Below, in pieces: positions 6,306-11,852 of a stretch of DNA of 11,852 bases. The DNA is from an uncultured Marinicella sp. (GTDB lineage: Bacteria > Pseudomonadota > Gammaproteobacteria > Xanthomonadales > Marinicellaceae). The notes beneath the pieces are model-generated. The model worked only from the letters and a program-made list of their open reading frames with translations, was not told where the DNA came from and did no database searches. Numbering within the stretch: position 1 is the first letter of the stretch; every line of letters starts with the position of its first letter. The stretch covers positions 1 to 11,852 of the forward strand of contig CALLLZ010000222.1 in the NCBI GenBank assembly GCA_938008005.1. The letters are read 5' to 3'. Made by a program: the position numbers and the translations under genes.

Positions 6306-6595
6306 AAGGAGATCCTGATCTATTCAAAATTTTCTGGCCTTCATAGGTTTTCAAGATCAAGACATGTTTTTAAAGACATGACTGGTCACGGCGAAAAAAC
6401 ATACCAAAAGTAGGCCCTCTAGGGGACGCAGAGATTGAAAATCTATGAAGGCCCCATGGGGCTTAACTTTAAGTGCCCATTTGCGTCGTTTTGATTTGTA
6501 ATGAATATGAGTAACTATTCGATTCAAATCAAGCCTAGCAACTGAACACTTAAAGGCAAGCAGAGAAATATGAATAGATCAGGGTCTCCTTAAGT
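6302..6595 (+). ncRNA. Candidate structured RNA or MITE-like palindromic element in the rplI-dnaB spacer
   Basis: This gene-free stretch has extensive self-complementarity. Bases 6303-6326 pair with 6571-6594 as an uninterrupted 24-bp helix with two G-U wobbles. Inside, 6336-6354 pairs with 6435-6453 (19 bp, one G-U; right strand TTGAAAATCTATGAAGGCC), and this arm carries a smaller CATGT/ACATG hairpin (6363-6367/6376-6380). A second arm pairs CTTTAAGTG (6467-6475) with CACTTAAAG (6547-6555). It contains a hairpin of TTGATTTG/CAAATCAA (6491-6498/6525-6532) continuing into GAATA/TATTC (6503-6507/6516-6520). The palindrome GCCCCATGGGGC is at 6451-6462. A strong terminator follows 27 bases later. 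I recognise no known RNA family. The strand is chosen because the terminator reads on plus. The end motif recurs at 10651-10682, so a dispersed repeat is equally possible. Confidence 0.5.
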
Positions 6596-6621
6596 AAACC
6601 TTCACAAAAGAAAAACATGAG

Positions 6622-6650
6622 AGCCGATTAATTATGTAATCGGCTTTTTT
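6622..6650 (+). terminator. Strong Rho-independent terminator upstream of dnaB
   Basis: AGCCGATTA (6622-6630) pairs perfectly with TAATCGGCT (6637-6645) around a six-base loop, followed by an unbroken T-run to 6650 and preceded by an A-rich stretch. It ends transcription either of the rpsF-rpsR-rplI operon or of the structured RNA just upstream, and separates both from dnaB. Confidence 0.88.
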
Positions 6651-6685
6651 ATGGCCTATAATAAATCCTTATTTTGACTCAAGAA

Positions 6686-6714
6686 TTGACCATCAATTTA
6701 ACACTAACTAAAGT
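6686..6714 (+). promoter_or_regulatory. Possible dnaB promoter
   Basis: TTGACC (6686-6691) and TAAAGT (6709-6714) are 17 bases apart, downstream of the strong terminator and 19 bases before the dnaB start. A second -35-like TTGACT lies at 6674-6679. The -10 match is moderate and the implied leader is very short, so the call is tentative. Confidence 0.4.
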
Positions 6715-6733
6715 AAACAGATAGAACTACAAC

Positions 6734-8137
6734 ATGAATGATCTGCGCCCCATGCGTTCAAATGATGATGCCATAGATGACCTCAAGGTCCCGCCCCATG
6801 CGATAGAAGCTGAAAAAGCCGTCTTGGGAGGTTTGTTATTGGTGGCCAGTGCATGGGATAAAATCGCCAGTAGGATTGCTGAGGAAGATTTCTACCATAA
6901 GAACCACCAACATATCTTTAAAGCGATAGCATTTATCAATGAAAACCAACAAGCATGTGATGTGGTAACTGTCAGCGATTGGCTAGATGCGCATGGTTTG
7001 TCTGAAAAGTCAGGTGGATTGGATTATCTGGCTGACCTGGCTGGAAGCACGCCAGGTGCTTCTAATGTAGAAGCCTATGCCAAAATAGTACGTGAGAAAT
7101 CTGTGATGCGTCAGTTAATTCAAATCGGCAATGAATTGGCAGAAAAAGCCTTTAATCCAGAAGCTCAAACAGCTGATGAGTTGATAGAAGAGGCTGAAAA
7201 GTTGGTGTTTCAAATCCGTGAACAAACACTTAAGTCTCAATCTGGGTTTCATGACATTAAAGAAGTACTTAAAGATGCGATTGAAAACTTAGAGGAGTTG
7301 GCTGAAAATGATGGGGAAATAACAGGCTTGCCTTACGGCTGGGTTGATTTGGATAAGAAAACCGCTGGTTTACAACGTTCAGATTTAGTTATTGTGGCTG
7401 GTAGGCCGGCTATGGGGAAAACGTCTTTTGCAATGAACATCGCTGAACGTGCAGCCATAACAGGCTCTTCGGTTGCTATATTCAGTATGGAGATGGCAGC
7501 TCATCAATTGGTAATGAGGATGTTTTCTTCTTTATCTCAGATTAATCAAGGTGATTTGAAACGTGGTAATCTGAAAGATAATGATTGGCCTAAATTAGGC
7601 CAAAGCAGCGCTTTGCTTAGTCAATCTAAATTATTTATTGATGACCAACCTGCTTTAAGCCCCAATGAAATTATGTCGCGTTGTCGGCGATTAAAAAATC
7701 GTCATGGCCTAGATTTAATTGTTATTGATTATCTACAGTTAATGCAGATTAAAGGTAAAGTTGAAAATCGTGCCAATGAGATTTCTGAGATTTCCAGGAA
7801 CCTCAAAGCGATGGCTAAAGAGCTGGATGTACCAGTGATTGCGTTATCACAATTAAATCGTTCATTGGAACAACGGCCCAACAAAAGACCCATTATGTCT
7901 GATTTAAGAGAATCAGGAGCCATTGAGCAAGACGCTGATTTAATTATCTTTATTTATCGAGATGAGGTCTATACGCCAGATTCTCCTGATAAAGGTAAAG
8001 CTGAAATCATTTTAGGCAAACATCGTAATGGTTCAACTGGAAAAGTAAACTTAACTTTTCGTGGGCAGTTCACCCGTTTTGATAATTACGAGAATGATAT
8101 TTTGTTAAACGATGAACCTGGTTCTGACTTTCACTGA
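6734..8137 (+). CDS. dnaB: Replicative DNA helicase DnaB
   Basis: Hexameric 5'-3' helicase that unwinds DNA at the replication fork and recruits primase. The N-terminal domain begins at LKVPPHAIEAEKAVLGGLL (residues 17-35). The RecA-like domain has Walker A GRPAMGKT (223-230), Walker B LDLIVIDYLQLM (326-337), the SQLNRSLEQR motif (372-381) and DLRESGAIEQDAD (390-402), then FIYRDEVY. At 467 residues it is close to E. coli DnaB (471), and no intein interrupts it. The first 16 residues are not conserved, so a start at Met7 (6752) is possible; the site before the ATG (AACTACAAC) has no Shine-Dalgarno sequence. alr begins 17 bases after the stop, the usual gammaproteobacterial order. Confidence 0.97.
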   Translation: MNDLRPMRSNDDAIDDLKVPPHAIEAEKAVLGGLLLVASAWDKIASRIAEEDFYHKNHQHIFKAIAFINENQQACDVVTVSDWLDAHGLSEKSGGLDYLADLAGSTPGASNVEAYAKIVREKSVMRQLIQIGNELAEKAFNPEAQTADELIEEAEKLVFQIREQTLKSQSGFHDIKEVLKDAIENLEELAENDGEITGLPYGWVDLDKKTAGLQRSDLVIVAGRPAMGKTSFAMNIAERAAITGSSVAIFSMEMAAHQLVMRMFSSLSQINQGDLKRGNLKDNDWPKLGQSSALLSQSKLFIDDQPALSPNEIMSRCRRLKNRHGLDLIVIDYLQLMQIKGKVENRANEISEISRNLKAMAKELDVPVIALSQLNRSLEQRPNKRPIMSDLRESGAIEQDADLIIFIYRDEVYTPDSPDKGKAEIILGKHRNGSTGKVNLTFRGQFTRFDNYENDILLNDEPGSDFH

Positions 8138-8154
8138 ATAATTTTTACTTTAAA

Positions 8155-9267
8155 ATGGCTGACTCTAAAGATTCTACAAACCACAATCCATCCCATTCAC
8201 AGCGAGCGCGTGGGACCATAGCATATATCAATACCAGTCACATCAAACACAACCTCAATGTATTTAAACAGCTGCATGCTGGTAAAATTATTGCTGTGGT
8301 CAAAGCCGATGCTTACGGTCATGGTATAACACATGTAGTACCAGCTCTGAGTGATTGTGATGCATTCGCAGTCGCTACCATCGAAGAAGCTCTAGAGCTG
8401 CGTGGACTAGATGCCAATAAAAAAATACTGCTTCTTGAGGGTGTATTCAATAGCTCGGAAATGGAAGCCGCGATTGAGAATGAAATTGATGTTGTTATTC
8501 ACCAAGATTATCAAATCAGGTTACTTGAAACGGTTGATTTAAGCGCTGACATCGATGTTTGGCTTAAGGTCGATTCTGGCATGAACCGACTTGGTTTTAG
8601 GCCTGAAGAATTAGATCTTAAATTGGCTGAGCTTAAAGCAATCAGTTCGATTCAAACCATTCGTTTAATGGCACATTTTGCTTCTTCAGAAGTGGCCATC
8701 GATTCACAAACTAAAGATCAAATTATCTGTAATAAAAAACTTAAGTCTTTGGGTTATGAGTACTCGTTTAGTAACACATGCGGGGTATTAAATGGTTTAA
8801 CTGAACATGATGAATGGGCCAGGGTTGGGTTAGGTTTGTTTGGTGTTTCACAACTGGGTAATGATGAAACTGGTTTTGGGCTGAAGCCAGCCATGCGTTT
8901 AACCGCCAAAGTGATTGCCACTAAATTTATTAATGCGGGCTCTCATGTAGGCTATGGTGGCCATTTTGTGGCTAAAAATGACATGAGAATTGCCGTGTTA
9001 GGTATTGGCTACGCGGATGGTTACCCTTGGTCAGAATATAGCAGTTTTGTTAGGCTTGATGGCATAAGGTTGCCAATTATTGGTAGGGTCTCAATGGATA
9101 TGATGACTATTGATGTTTCCGTTTTTAAGCAAAATTTAACTGGAAAAGAAGTCACCATTTGGGGTGATGATGTGCCAATTGAGGCGGTGGCAAATGATTT
9201 AAATCTTATCCCATATGCCTTAGTTTGTGGGATCAAAAATAGAGTTAAGCTAAATGCCATTCAATAA
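8155..9267 (+). CDS. alr: Alanine racemase, biosynthetic type
   Basis: PLP-dependent interconversion of L- and D-alanine for peptidoglycan. The 370 residues include the PLP lysine in VVKADAYGHG (Lys50), MNRLGF (143-148), the AHFASSE loop (173-179), SNTCG (206-210), the catalytic tyrosine in GYGG (Tyr267), GYADGYP (285-291) and GRVSMDMM (310-317). The first 20 residues are polar and non-conserved, but no better start exists between dnaB and the domain. No Shine-Dalgarno sequence is apparent (TTTTTACTTTAAA). It overlaps the next gene by 14 bases. Together with dapB it supports cell-wall precursor supply. Whether it is alr or the dadX type cannot be decided from sequence alone, but linkage to dnaB favours alr. 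Confidence 0.95.
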   Translation: MADSKDSTNHNPSHSQRARGTIAYINTSHIKHNLNVFKQLHAGKIIAVVKADAYGHGITHVVPALSDCDAFAVATIEEALELRGLDANKKILLLEGVFNSSEMEAAIENEIDVVIHQDYQIRLLETVDLSADIDVWLKVDSGMNRLGFRPEELDLKLAELKAISSIQTIRLMAHFASSEVAIDSQTKDQIICNKKLKSLGYEYSFSNTCGVLNGLTEHDEWARVGLGLFGVSQLGNDETGFGLKPAMRLTAKVIATKFINAGSHVGYGGHFVAKNDMRIAVLGIGYADGYPWSEYSSFVRLDGIRLPIIGRVSMDMMTIDVSVFKQNLTGKEVTIWGDDVPIEAVANDLNLIPYALVCGIKNRVKLNAIQ

Positions 9268-10576
9268 CATACAAAATTATTTCAAAAAGCAAGTTAAGTC
9301 TGATGAGTGGCCTGCTTTGATTTGGTCATTCTTGTATTTTGTGTTTCTATTAACCGGGTATTTCATACTTCGTCCCATCAGAGAAGAGATGGGAGTTACA
9401 GCTGGAAAAGATAACTTTTGGTGGTTGTTTTCATTAACCTTTTTGATGATGTTGTTGATTCAACCTATTTACGGGAAAATTGTTTCAAAATATTCAAGAA
9501 AACAGTTCATTCCTTTGGTGTATGCATTTTTTGGAGTCATGATATTTCTTATATGGAGTCTATTTCATCTGGTTGGTAATGACAGTGTTTTTTTGGCTCG
9601 AATATTCTTTGTTTTTGTCAGTATATACAATTTATTCATTGTCTCTATATTTTGGAGTTTTATGGCAGATGTTTACTCCAAAGAACAAGGTGCAAGGCTT
9701 TTTGGAGTTATTGCTGCAGGTGGCAGTACGGGCGGTATTATTGGTGGTTTGATAACCAGCCAATTGGTTGATTTAGTTGGTACCATTAATTTATTGTTGA
9801 TTTCTTTGTTTTTTTTATTGTTATGTATTTTTGCAGTATTTAAGATCAGAAAATTTGCATTAGATTCAGAGGTCAATAAAGAAGCGCCATTAGGTGGCAG
9901 CGCAATTGAAGGAATGAAACTGATGTTTAATTCGAAATTTCTTCAACATGTGGCTTTGTTGACAGTGATTTCTGTTGTTATTGGTGGTATTTTTTATTAC
10001 TTGCAAGCAGATTTTGTCAAACAATTTTTCCCCGAAAGAAATGAAAGAACAGCAGTTTTTGCTTATATCAATGTAGCAACTAATTCCATGACTTTAATTT
10101 TTCAGTTGTTATTGATACCGTTTTTATTGCAAAAAATAGCCGTACATAAAATATTAAGTATATTTCCAATTATGATGATGTTAACCCTGACCTTGTTTGG
10201 GTTGTTGCCTATTTTATATGTTGTACTGGCAGGTGTTGTCCTACAAAGAAGTGGCGCATATGGGATCATGAAACCACCAACTGATTGGTTGTTTACTGGT
10301 CTACCTGATAACATCAAATACAAGTTTAAAAACTTTCTGGATACGGTTATTTATCGAGGCGGCGATGTAATTACACAGTTATTGGTGGTTCAAATTTTAA
10401 TCACATCTCAGTATTCAGTACTGCATTGGTTAGAGCGTACTTTGGGTTTTGATGCCAATGATTTGTTGGTGTTGGCTTTTTTTGGTGCCGTGCTTTGTGT
10501 TATTTGGCTTTGGAATGCGAGAAGAGTGGGTAAACTTGCATTGATTGAGTTTGAAAAATATAAAGACGTTTCATAA
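9254..10576 (+). CDS. Tlc-like (NTP/NDP exchange-type) MFS-related membrane transporter
   Basis: A 440-residue inner-membrane protein with about 11-12 hydrophobic segments (roughly 22-40, 55-75, 86-106, 112-138, 148-170, 175-196, 232-252, 268-292, 300-338, 372-392, 402-420). Motifs include FILRPIREEMG (37-47), SIFWSFMADVYSKEQGARLFG (131-151), the glycine-rich AAGGSTGGIIGG (154-165), and a loop with KPPTDWLFTGLPDNIKYK (340-357) then FLDTVIYRGGD (361-371). This pattern matches, from memory, free-living bacterial members of the ATP/ADP translocase-like family, often annotated as MFS transporters; their substrates are generally unknown and nucleotide exchange should not be assumed. The ATG lies within the last codons of alr (14-base overlap), implying coupling. 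No signal peptide precedes the first membrane segment. Confidence 0.8.
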   Translation: MPFNNIQNYFKKQVKSDEWPALIWSFLYFVFLLTGYFILRPIREEMGVTAGKDNFWWLFSLTFLMMLLIQPIYGKIVSKYSRKQFIPLVYAFFGVMIFLIWSLFHLVGNDSVFLARIFFVFVSIYNLFIVSIFWSFMADVYSKEQGARLFGVIAAGGSTGGIIGGLITSQLVDLVGTINLLLISLFFLLLCIFAVFKIRKFALDSEVNKEAPLGGSAIEGMKLMFNSKFLQHVALLTVISVVIGGIFYYLQADFVKQFFPERNERTAVFAYINVATNSMTLIFQLLLIPFLLQKIAVHKILSIFPIMMMLTLTLFGLLPILYVVLAGVVLQRSGAYGIMKPPTDWLFTGLPDNIKYKFKNFLDTVIYRGGDVITQLLVVQILITSQYSVLHWLERTLGFDANDLLVLAFFGAVLCVIWLWNARRVGKLALIEFEKYKDVS

Positions 10577-10650
10577 TTACTTCTTATTTGTAGTTATAAA
10601 CTAAAAAAATGTGAATTTCGTAAAGTACATAGATGAAAACCGAATTAAAG

Positions 10651-10682
10651 ACGATTAAATACATCAGGACCTCCTTAAAGGC
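10651..10682 (-). repeat. Third copy of the end motif of the 6.3-6.6 kb element
   Basis: Read on the minus strand, this segment gives GGCCTTTAAGGAGGTCCTGA then TGTATTTAA. It matches the left end of the rplI-dnaB element at 6299-6326 at all but a handful of positions (shared core TTTAAGGAG, TCCTGAT, TATT). On the plus strand it matches the right end (6571-6594). It adjoins a terminator hairpin, as the copy near 6594 does. Only one end is present; the internal arms are not clearly recognisable next to it, so it may be a solo end or a short regulatory motif. Confidence 0.6.
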
Positions 10683-10717
10683 CCCAGTATAACTTCAGCT
10701 GATTAAACTGGGGCTTT
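10681..10717. terminator. Bidirectional terminator between convergent genes
   Basis: GCCCCAGT (10681-10688) pairs perfectly with ACTGGGGC (10707-10714) around an 18-base loop that contains the palindrome TCAGCTGA (10695-10702). TTT follows on the plus strand. On the minus strand the stem is followed by CCTTT. The position between convergent genes suits a shared terminator, although the T-runs are short. Confidence 0.65.
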
Positions 10718-10738
10718 ACTAGAAAATAAAGGGCGAGA

Positions 10739-11852
10739 TTAGTCTAAACCATTAACAAAAATGATGTCATCAGCAAATATATAGATGGCCCCAGCATTAT
10801 TTCCTTGTATGTTATTATTTTGCAGATCACCAATAATGGTAAACTGACCGGAAATATCACCTGAAAAACCATACATGGAAGATCCAACATCTTCAGGAAT
10901 AAGATTCATTGGGTCACTCCAGTCATCACCTTGGTAACGATATAAAAACGCTTCCCCAGTATTGTTGCTGTTTTGTGAGCCTATTAATAAAGAGTCACCA
11001 TCAATACCAACTGAAGTGGAAAAAAATCTTCCTGGACTTCCGTTGTTATCAACAAATTTTTGATCAAATTGCCAATGGGTCAAATCGTGCTCGTAATGGT
11101 ATGCAGCGCCAGTATTGTTCGCGCTCATTGGAGCACCGATAATTAACCTTGTATCATCTACATCTGCATATGAACCAAAAAAATCACCCACTTGGGCATC
11201 ATTGGCCACGATTCTTTGTTCTTGTTCCCATAGAAATGTAGTGGGGTCTTTCTTATAGATATAGACAGCTCCTTTATCATCATCGCCTGGGGCACCAATA
11301 ATCACATGGTCATTAGACAGACTTACATGATAGCCGAATTGAGACTCAGCATCATGTTCAGCAATCATTTCAAAGTTTATGATTTGATCTTGAAAGTCTG
11401 CCAGATAGTAAGCCCTTGCAGGAATGTCATCAACCAGCCCTGGCGAATTAGATCCCATGCCAATTGAACCGATTAATAAGCGGTTCCCATCGAGACTAAC
11501 AGAATGGCCAAAGCTATGATCTCCACCAGAAACGCCTGAAATAAACTTGTATTCTGTATAACTAGGTACAGAGGACGAAAAGTCTAACTGATAAGCATAT
11601 GCAGACCCTACATCATGTAATACCGAACCGTCAGGGAGATTTTTATCTTGCCATAAAGCGCCAATAGCCACAGTTTGACTGGTTGCATCCACGTCAACGG
11701 CCCACCCGAAACCATCGTTGGTGTCTAAGTCACTTGGTTGTAACTTAAGCACTTCTGTCCAGGTTTCATTCATGTAACGGTAAACATAGGCTGCACCTTG
11801 GTTATTATGCTGGGGGCTACCAATCACGGCTAAATCTCCATCAATAGCGATA
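10739..11852 (-). CDS. FG-GAP / beta-propeller repeat protein, N terminus outside the window
   Basis: The minus-strand frame is open to the window edge (IAIDGDLAVIGSPQHNN...), so the GTG at 11827 is internal and the true start lies beyond. The visible 371 or so residues are at least seven imperfect blades of about 50-60 residues. Each follows the pattern FGxSVSLDGxxLLIGxxxxxxxGAAYxY, for example SFGHSVSLDGNRLLIG, QFGYHVSLSNDHVIIGAP and GAVYIYKK. This is the integrin-alpha-like FG-GAP propeller arrangement, usually secreted or surface-exposed and involved in binding; no enzyme motif is seen. The protein ends in DDIIFVNGLD right after the last blade. That ending resembles the IFxxGFE-like C termini I recall on many secreted proteins of Xanthomonadales-related bacteria, and suggests export, but a signal peptide cannot be checked here. 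Confidence 0.85.
   Translation of the reverse strand, partial: IAIDGDLAVIGSPQHNNQGAAYVYRYMNETWTEVLKLQPSDLDTNDGFGWAVDVDATSQTVAIGALWQDKNLPDGSVLHDVGSAYAYQLDFSSSVPSYTEYKFISGVSGGDHSFGHSVSLDGNRLLIGSIGMGSNSPGLVDDIPARAYYLADFQDQIINFEMIAEHDAESQFGYHVSLSNDHVIIGAPGDDDKGAVYIYKKDPTTFLWEQEQRIVANDAQVGDFFGSYADVDDTRLIIGAPMSANNTGAAYHYEHDLTHWQFDQKFVDNNGSPGRFFSTSVGIDGDSLLIGSQNSNNTGEAFLYRYQGDDWSDPMNLIPEDVGSSMYGFSGDISGQFTIIGDLQNNNIQGNNAGAIYIFADDIIFVNGLD

Noticed and set aside
6378..6413. 11-codon frame inside the structured element (MTGHGEKTYQK)
   Set aside because: No Shine-Dalgarno site, and it is embedded in paired structure; too short to support.
6302..6595. Retron msr-msd-like layout (inverted ends enclosing hairpin arms)
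   Set aside because: No reverse transcriptase gene is nearby; the flanking genes are rplI and dnaB, and a closing helix alone is not diagnostic.
6302..6595. tmRNA, RNase P RNA or 6S RNA
   Set aside because: I see no tRNA-like ends or tag frame, none of the conserved RNase P core motifs, and no 6S-like single long bubble hairpin.
9254..10576. Specific call as an ATP/ADP translocase of an intracellular parasite
   Set aside because: The motifs fit the broader Tlc-like family found in free-living bacteria; substrate specificity cannot be inferred.
1..11852. CRISPR arrays, tRNA or rRNA genes, integrases or defence genes
   Set aside because: None is visible: no regularly spaced direct repeats, no tRNA cloverleaf I could identify, and all recognisable genes are housekeeping genes apart from the propeller, the transporter and one unknown.

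Overview
This window looks like a chromosomal housekeeping region from an AT-rich gammaproteobacterium. DnaK, DnaJ, S6, S18, L9, DnaB and alanine racemase all align with the E. coli proteins from memory, and the DnaK tail (DDDVVDAEFEEV) is typical of that class. A low-GC marine lineage near the Xanthomonadales/Lysobacterales (for example Marinicella-like) is only a guess. It rests on the C-terminal IIFVNGLD ending of the last protein and on the Tlc-like transporter.

Layout. 1-2648: 5'-truncated dnaK, a tandem hairpin/terminator, then dnaJ (chaperone pair). 2649-2876: a spacer holding a MITE-like imperfect inverted repeat. 2877-4316: dapB (lysine/diaminopimelate synthesis), followed 6 bases later by an unrecognised gene; carAB, often found after dapB in relatives, is not here. 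4317-5049: an AT-rich gene-free gap that ends in a good sigma70-type promoter and a leader hairpin able to mask the rpsF Shine-Dalgarno sequence, consistent with the S6:S18 autoregulatory motif. 5050-6278: rpsF-rpsR-rplI with strong ribosome binding sites and no priB. 6279-6733: a 455-base spacer that folds into an unusually well-paired multi-arm structure closed by a 24-bp helix and followed by a textbook terminator. 6734-10576: dnaB-alr-Tlc-like transporter, tightly packed. 10577-10738: a convergent intergenic region with a bidirectional terminator and a third copy of the end sequence of the 6.3-6.6 kb element. 10739-11852 (minus): an FG-GAP/beta-propeller protein cut by the window edge.

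How the genes relate. dnaK/dnaJ form the Hsp70 folding machine. rpsF/rpsR/rplI supply ribosomal proteins and dnaB the replicative helicase. dapB and alr both feed peptidoglycan precursor synthesis (meso-diaminopimelate and D-alanine).

The most interesting material is non-coding. The rplI-dnaB spacer holds a candidate structured RNA or mobile palindromic element. Its end motif recurs at about 10.65 kb, and one internal segment recurs inside the dnaJ-dapB repeat. No defence, toxin-antitoxin, CRISPR or integrated-element genes are visible.
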